A DNA stretch of 64,000 nucleotides from Chloranthus sessilifolius. Its lineage: Eukaryota > Streptophyta > Magnoliopsida > Chloranthales > Chloranthaceae. Of the stretch, positions 32,688-44,985 are shown one piece after another. The position numbers and the translations under genes were made by a program. Where the stretch lies: contig CM037589.1 of the NCBI GenBank assembly GCA_021018995.1, positions 60,462,101-60,526,100 of the forward strand, read 5' to 3'. Within the stretch, counting starts at the first letter, position 1. The number at the start of each line of letters is the position of its first letter. Below the pieces are notes generated by a model. The model worked only from the letters and a program-made list of their open reading frames with translations. It did not search any database and was not told the origin of the DNA.

Positions 32688-34258
32688 ATATAGTAATATA
32701 ATATAATACTATTATATAATATGTTGTACTATATATGATTATAATATAATATAATTTTATATGTGTGGTGAGAGCCCAATCGCCTGAGACCCTTTTATAT
32801 AATATATATATTAAAAATAAAAACTCTTCAGTTCACTTTAAATCCAATATAATAAGGTGTAATCATCGCACATGCTAGCAAATTGAAGAAATAGATGGAT
32901 TTAGCAGTGGTTTGATGGATCAAGCATAAGGATCGATCCATCGAAATTAAAATGCTAGAATTAGTTATTAAGAGGTTATGCAGTTTGAATTATTAAATCC
33001 GATTGCCCAGAATCAATGGAGCACAAACGCCGATCGATCCAGCAAAAAAAGAAACAAATGAAACCAAGATGTCGTATAACGCAGATACTATTAATACAAT
33101 TACTATTGTTGGTAAGAAGGGTTTTATAAAATATAATAATAGCAAGTGGTTGAGTGAGATGATGTGCACAAAAATATAATAGTGGCTATATAAGAAAAAG
33201 TGTTTAATATTTTAGTACTTAAAGAAATAGTAAAGGATGTAATGATGAGCTTTTGAGGGAGATGGGGATAAACATGAATATATTAATGATTATATATAAG
33301 GAAGGTATATAATATTTTATTTATTAAAAGATTTGTAAGAAGTGTAATAATGAGCACTTGAGTGCTTTGTCCAATGTAAAGTAATTATATATTATATAGT
33401 ATAATATACGTGGGTACAATTCCATAGCAATTAATATAATATACTATATTTTAACTCTAGCAAATTTTTCATGCCACCATTACCTATAATAAAATATGAC
33501 ATAAATCATTCAAGATTTCCAAACCGAGGAGCATGGCTCGATGGATCGGACAGAGTAGTCGATCGATCGACTATCAAAATTTCATAACAAAATAGGGTTT
33601 CGAAATAAACCCAAAATACAATAGAAAAAAAAAATAATATAATAATAAAATAGAAATTAACCATATTTTCAATCCTAAAATAATATTATATATAAAATAA
33701 ATCTATGGTTCGTTTTAGTCTGTCGATACGTGGTTGAATCGTATCCTATGCGACGGAATCTGAGAAGAATGAGATGGATAGATGAGTACCCACCTCTTGA
33801 AGTGTGATAGCAAATCAACGACGATTAGGACGAAGAGATCAGCATTCATACGATGGCCCGTCCACGATATCGCCTTCTTCCACCATAATCTTGATGGAGG
33901 AGATAACCCACGGTATTCTTTATGGAGGAAAATACCATGGATTTATAGAAGAGATTAGAGGGTTTTAAAAAGGGGGTGGGTGGAGGAGTTGTGACAGCTA
34001 GGGTTTTTAAGAAAAGAAAAGATTAGGGAGCGGAGACGGCTAGGGTTTTTAAGAAGAAAAAAAGAGTATAAGAGATATTAAAAGATGAAGAGAATAGAGA
34101 AGAAATTAGGGTACAGCTAGGTTTTCTTAAAAGAATAAAATGAGAAAGAGATTTTAAATAGGTTTTCTAAAGCAAGGTTGGTTCCGATGTGAAGCGCTAA
34201 CACTAAACAAAGTACAAAACATCATCTAATACAAGTAAAAAAAATCTGGGTTGTTACA
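31821..34258 (-). repeat. AT-rich block; possible long LTR ending at 34258
   Basis: Very AT-rich with many TAATATAATATTAT words and repeated CGATCGATGGATCGA-like words (31985-32050, 32480, 32905, 33545). The minus strand from 34258 reads TGTAACAACCCAGATTTTTT, which resembles the TGTAACACCCCG-type start of some long plant gypsy LTRs. 33700-34200 has a GC-richer patch with TTAGGGTTTTT words. The other end and any partner LTR are not visible. No gene seen. Confidence 0.3.
32646..32682. repeat. (TA)n microsatellite
   Basis: About 18 TA units. Confidence 0.95.
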
Positions 34259-34612
34259 TAAAATACTCTATTTTTTTTTTATAAATATGTGTTGTTATGT
34301 AAAAAATATAAAACGAATAAGATTAGAAATAGAAGAGAGGCTGCACGAGAGGGTATATTGTGAAAACTTTAATGTGATCTCATTAATCTTTTGGTCTATT
34401 TTTAAACATAAAATGAAGATAAGCATAATCCCTAGGAATCCTATTCTTAACAAACTTATCTACTAATCTTAAACTTTGGTTACACGTAACTCTCTAAACA
34501 ACCTTATAGATTCTCTATTAGGTTCTTTATTCTTTCCCTTACTTGATTTGTTATTTATATTTTTCGTTTGTTTCTTTTCTATTGTTGGTGCTTTGTTCTT
34601 TTTATTTGTTTA

Positions 34613-35888
34613 GGGAGTCATTACTTGCACACGCTTTTCAAGTGATTGCACAGAATTAGTAAAAAAGTTGGTATATTTTTATTTTTGTTAATGACTACAT
34701 TACCCTACTGATTGGACCTTAGGTATAAAGGGTAAATGTTTCAAAATGTCACTATTCTCTCTCCTGGCCAAGAGATAGTAACACAAGAGAGAGAGAGAGA
34801 GAGATGGCCTCAATAGATATCAAATATTGTTACTTCGTTGGAGGATTGGCTTGGGCCACTTTTGATAGATCACTTGAGAAAACTTTTAATTCTTTCAGTG
34901 AAGTTGTCGAATCCAAAATCATAGGCGAGCGAGAGATGGGTAGATTCAGGGATTTTAGATTCGTGACTCTCAACAACAAACAGCGGATGAGGGATTGATA
35001 GAACCTTGATGAGAGAAGCATCATTGTCAATAAGGCGCAGTCTAGAGGTGGAGGCTTCTGCGATTATGGCGAAGGTGGTGGTAGTGGCTATGTTGGTGGT
35101 GTGGTGGTGAGTGACGCATTGTATCTTGAGGTTGGTGACGACTGACTAGGCTATGCTCCAATGAATTTTCGAAGATCAAATTGGCTCCGAGAAAGGGTAT
35201 TCTTCCTTTATTGGCCCGAGTCTCCAAAAGTTTTATTGCAAATCGAGATTGGTTTTATATATCGGCACATCTCAACTCGAGATGGGCTCTAATGGTGTTG
35301 CAAAAAGAGAGATATAAAGGTTTTTTAAAGTGAGAAAGGAAGAGAGATTTTAGTATGCCATTTGAATATGTGAAAAACAGAGTTGTCCTTTGGGTATAGT
35401 TTACGGGAAAACCCATTTATGGCGTGAGTCCTAAATTCCTTTAAAGACGTGTTTTCTGAGAGTTGGCCATTACCAAAATATTTTGAAATGTGATAGGTTG
35501 TGTTTCATGGGATTGAAGATGAAATTTTTGGGAAGATGATGAAAAGTTTGATCTTACTTTGAAGAGGAGAAAGAAAAGAAAGAATCAGAGGGAAGAGTCC
35601 TTGACGTTGAGAGGTTTTGAAGTTTGAATTTCTTGATCATATATGAGAACTCATAAATCAAATATTTTTGGGTGGTTACTGGCACATTTCTGGTGGGTAG
35701 TGAACACAATTTTTTAGTGAGAGAATTTTTGTAGAGAGGGAACGGTGGAGAGAGAAAAAAAGGGAGCTAATCTAATTAAGGTGCAATTTTTTTAAAATTT
35801 TAGGTGCAATCACATAAAACGTGTGTAATGACAAATTTTGATTAATTCGGTGCAATCACTTAAAATGCATGTGCAAGTAACGGCTCCC
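34613..35888 (+). mobile_element. Pack-MULE-like element carrying an RNA-binding-protein gene copy
   Basis: The terminal inverted repeats start GGGAGTCATTACTTGCACAC at 34613 and, read inward from 35888, GGGAGCCGTTACTTGCACAT. They continue with AAGTGATTGCAC on both sides, about 40 of the first 46 bases alike. The element is flanked by a perfect 9-bp direct repeat ATTTGTTTA (34604-34612 and 35889-35897). A 9-bp target duplication and long TIRs starting with G are known marks of Mutator-like elements. No transposase is inside. The cargo at 34804-35145 is a host gene copy, which makes this a Pack-MULE. The source of the remaining 35150-35800 cargo is unknown. Confidence 0.85.
34804..35145 (+). 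pseudogene. Captured glycine-rich RNA-binding protein (GRP7/GR-RBP type) copy, decayed
   Basis: From the ATG the frame reads an RRM start with the RNP2-like YFVGGLAW (usual CFVGGLAW), KIIGEREMGRFRDFRFVTL over RNP1 (usual GFGFVTF) and MRD. Two adjacent in-frame stops at 34996-35001 follow, in place of about six residues, and then the same frame resumes with NLDERSIIVNKAQSRGGG and a glycine-rich tail to a stop at 35143. Plant GR-RBPs bind RNA in nucleus and cytoplasm, for example in cold and clock responses. The RNP1 glycines are replaced, so function is unlikely. There is no intron within the RRM, although GRP7-type genes are known to carry one there, so a processed (cDNA-derived) copy may have been captured. 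A (GA)n tract (34786-34803) stands at the 5'UTR position. Confidence 0.85.
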
Positions 35889-36190
35889 ATTTGTTTATTC
35901 TAATAGATTGTTTCATCTTTATGAATTCTATGGAGAGTAAGGAGGTCTAAGCTCCCAGCTGAAGCGCAATGCTCTTGGGAGAGTGTTTGGTAATCGCCTA
36001 GGGAGCGGGCGGATGCAATGGATATTATTTAGTTAAGGCTTCTGATTTCTTTTCTTTTTCTTATTTCTTTTGTTTCGATGCATTTATTTAATTTGGTTTC
36101 TTGATTTTGAACCTGAGAGGGTGACATGATTATACTTAGGTCTTCTCTACTGTTCTTTAAATCGCATTAAGTTGATGTTCATGTCCTCTA
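35889..36190. other. No gene recognised
   Basis: Unique-looking intergenic sequence between the Pack-MULE and the copia element. Confidence 0.5.
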
Positions 36191-36911
36191 TGTTGGTGGA
36201 TTGCACAAATATTGACGAAAAATAGACCGGAAAATGCTTCAAGGCGTGATTAGATTACTGTCTTTAAGACAATATTTGCCCCCTATATGCAACGGGATAA
36301 CGGCAAATTCACCTCCAGGATACAATGAAGCCTCAGTGAAGCACCGATCTGTCACACACTATGTTGCACTGTAGTGTGCGACCCAACGAAACGAAACACA
36401 GAAATTGCTCTAGTAGGCACACGAATATCGATGACACAGACGTAAGATTTGAGATTTGCAAGTGATTCAAATCCCTCCTCTGGCCTCTATTTATAGCTTT
36501 TAAAAGGTCGTACGAAGTGCAAAGTGCACCTTAAAAGCGTCAATTGCGTCATTCACACATCTCACATGCGCTCGCGAATGACAAATCGCCGCTATGAGCT
36601 CTTTACCTCTTTTCAAATTAAACAATATGAAAGGTAATCTTCTATATATATGACATGGATTTTTCTTATAAAATAGTGAGGTGAGACAACTTTTAGAACA
36701 CTTTAAATTTGTGATGGGAATATTTTCCCTCTAATATTATTCAAAATTCAAATCATTTTAACTTGAAGGTTAAGTGATCAAGTGTTGTCAAAAATATCTT
36801 TTTCACATAGAACCAATAATTTTAAGGAACCATTTAAAGATTTAGCAAAATTAATAAATAAATATTATTAAATTAATAATAAATAAATATTTATTTAGTA
36901 AATATCCAACA
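36191..36911 (-). repeat. 3' LTR of the copia element
   Basis: 721 bp, with ends TGTTGG and CCAACA forming a 6-bp terminal inverted repeat. Confidence 0.9.
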
Positions 36912-37839
36912 TTCCTCCTTTATTTACAAAATAAATATCCATCCTCCCCTATTTTATCAAATATCGAAAATAAAGAAACTGAGAGTCATTCTTAAATCTG
37001 ATAACCAACAATTGTATATATATACCAAAGAAATTTAAACACTTCTTGACTACTGTATGCATAAATGAAGGTGTCCTAAGGAATTAAACCTTCACTTAGT
37101 GATAATACATCAAAGTTGATAAAGAACTTTAGTGATCTAAATTCTTGAATTAAATTTTTGTATAATCAGTCGGATATATCACACACATAAATAATCTACG
37201 TTTCATTTCATTCTTACAGTCCTCACTGTTATGGCCTTGTGCTTATACCCCAGTATTCATGAGTTGTATTCAAGAAAAACCTTTATCGATCTTCGAAGCG
37301 GCCACACTCTATAACTCATATAGGTCAGTTATATCATAAATGCCCTTGCAATTTAGACATTTCAACATTTTATGTTATAAACTGATTAAGAGAATTATCT
37401 TAACCTCTTTCTTACGTTACAAGTACCACATTATTATCTTAACCTCACACTTTTTAAGAATGTGCAATCACTACATATGATTTATTTTTCTCATTGAACC
37501 TTTAGTTTATGGACTTCAGAAAATAGGTTGGGTTACCATCATAGGTGATGTAATCTATTAGGCTTTAAACTCATCCCTTCTGATGTTTTAATAATCACAT
37601 CTCTTGTAAGACCTTTTGTAAATGGATCTGCTAAATTTGTAAAGGTTCGTATTGAATTGATAGTAATTACTCCTTCACGAAGTAATTAACTAACATAACT
37701 GTGTCTTAGACTTATATGTTTAGACTTTCCATTATAAATTTTACTATAAGCTTTAGATAGTGTAACGATACTATCACAGAATAAAGAGATTGGTGGCATA
37801 GGTTTAGGCTAAATAGTAAATTCCTTAATCACTCTTCTT

Positions 37840-40800
37840 CCTTGCTCCCTGTCGTAAGAGTAATAAATTATGATTCCATAGTTGCATGTGTTATACATGT
37901 TTATTTCTTTTATTCCCAAGAAACTGCGGTACCTCTAAGAGTAAATACTCATCCACTAGTAGACCTTGATTCATCTATATCATTGTTCCAACTGGCGTCT
38001 GTGTATCCTTCAAGTACAGTAGGATAACCAATATAATGTAATGCATAATTCTTAGTTTTATTAAGATAACTTAATACTCTACTAATTGCGTTCCAATGTT
38101 CATGACTAAGATTACTAGTATATCTACTTAATTTCTCTACTGTATAAGCAATATTGGGTCTAGCGCAATGAGTAGCATACATCAAATTATCAATTACTTT
38201 AGAATAGTCTAATTGAGATATACTTCTGCTATCGTTGGATTTTAATTTTACACTTGGATCAAAAGGTATTGGTGCTGATTTTTTATTATATTTAAATTTC
38301 TTTAGCATTTTTTTCTATATAATGTGACTGAGATAAAATAATATTATTATCTTCCTTAAATAATTTTATTCCAATAATTACATCGGCTTTACCCATATCT
38401 TTCATATTAAATTTTGAAGCCAAATTTTTTTTTGTATTTTGAATACTTTCTAAGTCTGTACCAAAAAGTAAGAGGTCATCTATATATAGACAAATTATTA
38501 CACCTTTATCGTTTAATATTTTACTATAAATACATTTATCTGATTCATTAATCTTGAATCCATATGATAAAATAATATTATCAAAATTTTCATGCCACTA
38601 TTTAGGAGCCTGTTTTAGACCATATAGGGACCTAATAAGTTTACAAACTTTATTTTCATGTCCCTACATGATAATACTCTCTGGTTGATCCATATATATT
38701 TCCTCTTCAAGTTCACCATTTAAAAAAGGTTGTCTTAACATTCATTTGATGAACTTGAAGTTTATATATAAAAGCAAGAGCAAATAAAATGTGTATATTA
38801 ATAAAATCTATTAATAGAATATCCCACAAAATACATCCAATGGCTTCAGTACCTAATTTTGTAGTGTAATTTTAGAGGTTTGTTCTTCCAAATTTCATAT
38901 GAAGTTTTAGAAGACTTTTTAAAAGGTATCCAATTTAAAATATAACATGCAGTAAGCAATGCTTCTCCCTATAAATTTGAATTTAAACAAGAATTTGTTA
39001 ACATAAAATTTACCATTTTTATTAGAGTCCGATTTTTTCTTTCAACAATTTCATTTGATTGAGGAGAATATGGAGCGGTGACTTCATGAATAATTTTATA
39101 TTTGTCACAAAAATCTGAAAATTCATGTGACATGTATTCACCTCCACTATCCGATCGTAATGCCTTAATTTAAAAATCTAATTGATTTTCTACTAAAACT
39201 TTATAAGAGATAAATTTACTAAATATTTTCTCTTTTAATTGAAGAAGGAAAATATATGTAAATCGAGAATAATCATTAATGAAAGTTATGAAATATCTTT
39301 TCCCTCCTCTAGTAGTAATGTTATTCAAACTACACAAATTAGTATGAATTAAATCTAATAGTTTAGATTGTCTTTCAACACTTTTAAATGGCTTCTTAGT
39401 CATTTTAGATTGGACACATATACTACATCCATCTTTACCATAATCTCTATATATTTTAGGAAGAAGTTATAATTTAATCATATTATCCATAGAACTTAAA
39501 TTTAAATGCTCTAATCTATTATACCATAAATAAATTGAGTCACACATATAAATCGAAGAACCAGATTTCTCATTTATATTAAACTTAAACATTCTACAAG
39601 AGGCATACCCCTTACCTATAAACATCTCTTTCTTAGAAAGTACAATGGTATCAGATTCAATCACATTTTTGAATTCATGTTTGTTCATAATATAAGCCGA
39701 TACAGGATTTTTTCGGATTTTAGGGACATGAAGCACATCATTCAGGTTAACAGATTTTTATGAATAGAACAACTTTGCTTTGGCCTACCACTTTAACAGT
39801 AGTAGAATTTTTCATGAGCAATTCATGTCCATCATGAGTCTCCTCATAGGATATAAAATTATTCCTATCAGAGGTCATATGCCTAGTAGCCCTAGAATCG
39901 AGCCACCATTCATTTTCACCATCTACCATGTTGACTTCGTAGATCACCGCAACGAGATCTTCTTCACCCACAATGTTTGCCTGATTTTTATTCTTGAAGA
40001 ATTCTCGGTAATCACGCTTGAAATAGTCGAGTTTCTTGCAATAAAAATAAGTACCCTTCTTTGCCTTTTCCTTGTACTGTCCTTTCTTGAAATCCTTCGT
40101 ATTCGGCTTCAGTTTGAAGTTCTTCCCTTTGTTCTTCTTCTTCGATGTGGATGCATCTTCAACAATGTGAGCATTGGAGACGAGTTCAATTTTTTCCTCC
40201 TCCTTGTCATGTAGATGAGCCTCTTCTTTTATGCGAAGATGAGTTAAGAGTTCCTAGTACGATCTTCCTTCGTATGTTTCAAACTCTTACGGTAATCTTT
40301 CCATCTCAATGATAACTTTGCAATAACCGCAGAGACTTGAAAATTTTCGTCTATTGTGCTTCCTTCTGTCACAAGATTATTGAAGATAATTCTTATCTGG
40401 TGCACTTGCTCCAAAATAGGCTTAGAATCATACATCTTAAAATTAAATAACTCACTTACTAAGTATGTGCGCATGCCAGCTTCTTCTACTTTGTACTTCC
40501 GTTCAAAAGCCTCCTATATCTCCTTTGCAGTCTTGTAAATTTGATAGACATAAAAAAGAGAATCGACAAGAGCGCTGAGAATGTGTAATTGTCGCTTTGT
40601 CATTTCTTACGGATTCTACATTCTTCAAGCAGTTCATCTTCATGCTCTGATTGTAGTGAGTCCATAATGAGAACGTATGCGACTTTCAAGGTTGTGAGTA
40701 GGAAATGTACTTTTGATTGCCATCGTTTGAAATTGGTGTCATTAAAGCACTCGAGTTTCGTGATCTTCGTGTTGGAGAGTTCTATCATCTCTCGTGACAT
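37840..40800 (-). pseudogene. Ty1/copia gag-pol remains
   Basis: Gag start MSREMIELSNTKITKLECFN (from 40800) with the typical FKRWQSKVHFLLTTLKVAYV. A second gag part is near 40.47-40.24 kb. Protease DSRATRHMTSDRNN is near 39.9 kb, GAG-pre-integrase WYNRLEHLNLSSMDNM near 39.49 kb, and integrase LIHTNLCSLNNITTRGGKRY near 39.35 kb. RT has a YIDDLLLFGTD region near 38.5 kb, and the RT-RNase H junction with YATHCARPNIAYTVEKLSRY and a GYTDASW RNase H motif lies at 38.2-37.98 kb. Broken at several points. The gag ATG lies only 24 bp from the 5' LTR. Confidence 0.85.
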
Positions 40801-40824
40801 GAAAAAAAAATATTATCTTAAAAT

Positions 40825-41557
40825 TATTGGTGGATTGCACAAATATTGACAAAAAATAGATCAAAAAATGCTTCAAAGCTCGATTAGATCGTTGTATTTA
40901 AGACAATATTTGCCTTCTATATGCGACGGGATAACGGCAAATTCGCCTCCAGGATACAATGAAGTCTCGGTAAAGCATCAATCGGTCATACACTACGTTG
41001 CATTATAGTGTGCCACCCAACGAAACGAAACACAGAGATTGCTCTAGTAGGCACATGAATATCGAGGATACAAATATAAAATTCGAGATTTGTAAATGAT
41101 TCGAATCCCTCCTCTGGCCTCATTTATAGCTTTCGAAAGTTGTGCGAAGTGCAAAGGGCGTCTTAAAAGCGCCAATTGCGCCATTCGCACGTGCGCGCGC
41201 GGCAGCGAATTGCTGTTATGAGCTCTTTATCTCTTTTCAAATCAAACAATATAGAAGGTTACCTTTCATATATATGACATTGATTTTCTTATAAAATAGT
41301 GAGGTGAGACAAAACCTTTGCAACACTTTAAATTTGTGGCGGGAATATTTTCCCTCAAATATTATTCAAAATCCAAATCATTTTCACTTGAAGTTTAAAT
41401 AATCAAGTATTGTCAAAAATATCTTTTTCACATGGAACCAACAATTTTAAAGAACCATTTAAAGATTTAACAAAACTAATAAATAAATATTATTAAATTA
41501 ATAATAATAAATATTATTAAAGTAATAAATAAATATTTTTTTAGTAAATATCCAACA
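40825..41557 (-). repeat. 5' LTR of the copia element
   Basis: 733 bp, homologous to 36191-36911, followed by the target duplication CTCTA. Confidence 0.9.
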
Positions 41558-41786
41558 CTCTATATAACACTTGTGCCGATATATATACATTCATCGGGAT
41601 CATAGAATGCAAAGTTGGTAGATCGATTTGATGCCGCCCTAGAGATTTGTATCCCATGCTGCTCCGACACATGCTAACTTAGGGTGCGCACATGCCCGTG
41701 GGATTAGTCGGAAAAACCCATGTTATTAAAAAAAGTGAAGATAAAATTGCGATTCACTTAAACCAAGGCAGTGATCAATAATCTAG

Positions 41787-42370
41787 ATGGAAACACTGAT
41801 TCAAGACATTGGTCGATTGATCGATAATATAGGCTCACAGAGGACCAACATGGCATCAATCGCTGAGATCCCATGTGGCAGTGTGGCATTCGCGGCAAGT
41901 TTCCATAGCTCTACAGATAAAAGATTCCCGATCATGACCCAGTCCTTTTGGATCAAATGGGTGTACAGATCTTTCACCGTCGCAACTTCCTTTTGTCCTT
42001 GTGGGGTCTCTCGGCCATCGAATTAGCACCCGATCTGGATCCATGCTCTCTTCCTTTTATCTCCTGCACTTTTTCATTTATTTTATTGATAATTTCGTAT
42101 TATTTTCCTAATTAAAATTTTGTATGATTTTTATTTTAGTCCAATAGAGGACTAAGTTTGCAGCACGAATTAAAGAAAAGAAATTAATTAGTAACTAAAT
42201 AAAGGAGTGTAGAAGATGAAGGAGCAGAGACTGAGTCTACCCGAAAGGGAAACTGGCTGCCGTGGCGCTGAACGCTGTGTACGCCTATTTGGTCATCACC
42301 ATCAATCTCTAATCTGTCGAGAGCCCACCAAAACTTTTGCCAACGCCATATTGATGTTTAAATGTCAATG
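41787..42370 (+). pseudogene. Duplicated low-copy segment, copy 1 (parts A1 and B1)
   Basis: Part A1 (about 41800-42110) matches 42640-42830 plus 43318-43470. Part B1 (about 42140-42370) matches 46980-47290. In A, one plus-strand frame in the better-kept parts reads TNMASIAEI and then a hydrophobic stretch. In B1 a frame reads PKGKLAAVALNAVYAYLVIT before a stop, and B2 keeps AAYAYWVLEDLIIAMTNLYS in the corresponding place. Conservation of a hydrophobic peptide in B suggests the 3' exon of a small membrane-protein gene, but I do not recognise it. Confidence 0.35.
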
Positions 42371-42639
42371 AGGAGCCATTTTTTCCCTATAATTTTTCAC
42401 ACTAGCTTCTCATTTCTACCCACACACTAAAGTCTTGAAGCTTTGCCGGGCAATGTGTAAGACCTTTCAAATTGTCGGGCAGCGTGGTTCATGAACTGCC
42501 TTTTCTGTTAATCGTTGATCTGGACAAAGCTCAAGATGCCTTTTTGAAAGCAAGATCTATATGCATGGAGGTATCTCGATCAAATAGATGAGATAAGATT
42601 GTGATGATGATGATGATGATAAACATCAACCTGACTCGT
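42371..42639. other. Intervening sequence, no gene
   Basis: Unique-looking. A short (GAT)n lies at 42600-42620. Confidence 0.4.
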
Positions 42640-43470
42640 AAATCTTTGTTGGCAACATAGGCAACTTTCAAGACATTGGCCAACTGTCGGCTTACAGAAG
42701 ACCAACATGGGTTTGATCCATGAGATTTCCGGTGTCAGTGTCAGTGGCATTGGCATTGGCACTTATTTTTGATGGCTCCGTAGACCAAAGATTCATGGTG
42801 ACGATCAGTCCTCTGGTAGGGATTCGGAAATAAATCGGCTAGGGAAAATTCCGAAAAGAAAAAATATATTAAGTAGAAGGGCACTTTAGAAAATAATGCT
42901 TCAAAAATAAACTTTTTAGCAAAAAAGATTCGACCTCAAACGTTTTAAAAAATCCATGCTTTCGCGGATTTTTGAACTTCAGAAAACTGTGAAAGCACCA
43001 TTATTAAAAAAACAGTGCTTTCACGATTTTCTGAAGTTCTAAAATCCATAAAAGCACCGTTTTTCTAAAACATTTGAGGTCGGGTGTTTTTTGCTAAAAA
43101 GTTTGGTTTTGAAGCATGTTTCTCTAATTATCTCTAAGTGTAGAAAGTAAATAAATAATAAAATCGAGCAAAATTCTGAAAATATTTGGGAAATTTGCGA
43201 AATTCACGAATGATTCTTAAAATTTAAGATTTTTTGAAAAAGTCACGACTCACTCACGAGTGATTTATTTGTTATTTTTTTCTTCAAAAAATATGAATCA
43301 TTCGCATTTTTCGAAAACTATGTCCAGGACCAAATGGGTGTATACAATTTTCACCGTTGCAACTACCTTTTGTCCTTGTGGGTCTCCTGGCCATAGATTA
43401 GCATCCGATCTGGATTCATGCTCTCTTTCTTTATGTCTTGCAATCCTTTAGTTACTTCATTGAATTTAGT
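42640..43470 (+). pseudogene. Duplicated low-copy segment, copy 2 part A2, split by a foldback element
   Basis: 42640-42830 carries ACATTGGCCAACTGTCGGC and GACCAACATGGGTTTGATCC. 43318-43470 carries ACCAAATGGGTGTATACA, CAACTACCTTTTGTCCTTGT and GCATCCGATCTGGATTCATG. Both halves are in the same order as contiguous A1. The roughly 490 bp between them is inserted DNA. Confidence 0.5.
42880..43145. mobile_element. Foldback element of about 265 bp
   Basis: The arms of about 130 bp are inverted copies: ACTTTTTAGCAAAAAAGA / TTGCTAAAAAGTTTGG, CGACCTCAAACGTTTTA / AAAACATTTGAGGTCG, and GAACTTCAGAAAA / TTTTCTGAAGTTC at the centre. It interrupts part A2 of the duplicated segment, so it inserted after the duplication. 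Confidence 0.7.
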
Positions 43471-43534
43471 TTTTGTTATATTCCTAATTATGATTGGGGC
43501 TACATGTTTATTGAAAGCGTCTGCGTTGAAATCT

Positions 43535-43875
43535 ACTCAAACTCATTGACTTGTTGGAATCAGAAAATGGATATCGTTTTTTACTCTAATCTTTCACAGA
43601 GTGGATTTCGAGACTATGAGTGTTCCATCAGACGATGAGTTTTCGATTCCATGGCACAGATCTCAAAAGGTGGTCTTAAAATCATATGACATACATTACG
43701 CTCAAATATGATTTTAGGGTCATGTTTTTGAGATCTGTGCAACATGGAATCAAAACTCACCCTCTACTGGTAAGCTCATGGTGTCAAAATCCATTGTGTG
43801 AAATATTTGAGTAAAAAATAATCTCCATAATCTAATTCAAGCCCGTCAATGAGTTTCAATAACCTGCAGGAGTGA
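43535..43875. mobile_element. Long-TIR Mutator-like MITE (foldback)
   Basis: AACTCATTGACTTGTTGGAATCAG at the left is mirrored by the right end ATTCAAGCCCGTCAATGAGTT (each quoted in part). GATTCCATGGCACAGATCTC and GAGATCTGTGCAACATGGAATC pair near the centre. The core AATCATATGACATACATTACG matches other members at 19640 and 61475. Confidence 0.65.
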
Positions 43876-44020
43876 ACAGTGGCACTTTCATAGGCACTTT
43901 CCTTCTACCTATATTGACGAATTTGGTTTTCACAATATTTCGGTTGGGTGTCATTTCGGTTCATTTCAAATAAATTTCGGCAAAAATTCAAAAACTTTTC
44001 AGTGAAAATTGGAAAGTACA

Positions 44021-44026
<6 letters not shown>

Positions 44027-44095
<69 letters not shown>
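44027..44095. repeat. (TA)n microsatellite
   Basis: About 34 AT units. Confidence 0.95.
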
Positions 44096-44097
<2 letters not shown>

Positions 44098-44860
44098 CAT
44101 ATAATCTTATTTATTATTCAAAAATGACTGAAATTGAAAAAAGAATCATTAGTTTTGACAAAATTTTGTTATTTTTGCCAAAATTAATAAAATTTCGAAA
44201 ATTTTAGAGAAATCACTAAAATTTTGTTGAAAGTTTTGTCCAACCCCTGTTTTAGTGAATTTTAGAAAAATTTGTCACTATACTTCTACCTCATGTTTGG
44301 TCAAATATGCTCTCAGGCGTTGGGCGAGGTGCAAATGGGTCGGGTCGGGTGTTTGCTATCTGAAAAAATGCTACCTTGAATCTTCTCGTTCATGAACTTT
44401 TCTTTAATTCCTCATAGAATATTTTGCTCATCACATGGTAGTAGAGATGCAAAGCCGAGTTCGAGATGGGTTTAAGGTTAACCTGAACCTGACCTATTAA
44501 CCAGTTCCTTTAAATTGAACCTGACCCCCCATCTGTTAAAAAATACCCTGATCTTGATCTGACATGTACCTGACGTGTTAAGCTCTAAATCTTGACCTGA
44601 ACCTACCTGATCTTGACCAAATCTGTACCCGACCTGCAAGTTGGACCTGGACCTAGACCAATACCTATGCACCAACCTGAGCCTGATTGCATTATCAGGT
44701 TTAGAGCCGATCTCTTAACCACTTTTGGACCTGACTAAAACCTATGAAAAAATCTAATGAATATATGTATCTTATAGCAAACAGGCATCAGGTTGGGTTT
44801 GGGCTTTACTTGAGCCTGTTTTGTTTATGTAACGAGTCAAGATTTTTGACCGGACCTGAT

Positions 44861-44985
44861 TTGATCGGCCGTTTAGAGCTTATCAGGTTTGAAAATAAAC
44901 ATCCACAAATCTAACTTGATCGGCCTTTTAGAGCTTATCAGGTTTGAAAATAAACATCCACAAATCTAACTTGATCGGCCTTTTC
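44861..44985. repeat. 55-bp tandem repeat, about 2.3 copies, beside the LINE insertion
   Basis: Units start TTGATCGGCC at 44861, 44916 and 44971, are nearly identical, and end where the LINE starts. Confidence 0.9.

Larger units (their letters stand above)
36191..41557 (-). mobile_element. Ty1/copia element, full length, minus strand, broken
   Basis: LTRs 36191-36911 and 40825-41557 and a perfect 5-bp target duplication CTCTA (36186-36190 and 41558-41562). The interior runs, from high to low coordinate, gag (40800), protease (about 39.9 kb), GAG-pre-integrase (39.7 kb), integrase (39.4 kb), RT and RNase H (38.6-37.9 kb). Integrase before RT defines copia. The purine tract (AAGGAGGAA on the minus strand) abuts the left LTR. 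The LTRs differ at roughly 12% of the first 118 bases compared by eye, so it is old, with on the order of ten disruptions in the coding region. Confidence 0.9.

Noticed and set aside
34804-34998. Functional small RNA-binding protein
   Set aside because: Only a truncated RRM before two stops, with the RNP1 glycines replaced, inside a TIR element. It is a decayed captured copy.
39780-40214. 144-codon plus-strand frame
   Set aside because: Antisense to the copia gag-protease region on the minus strand.
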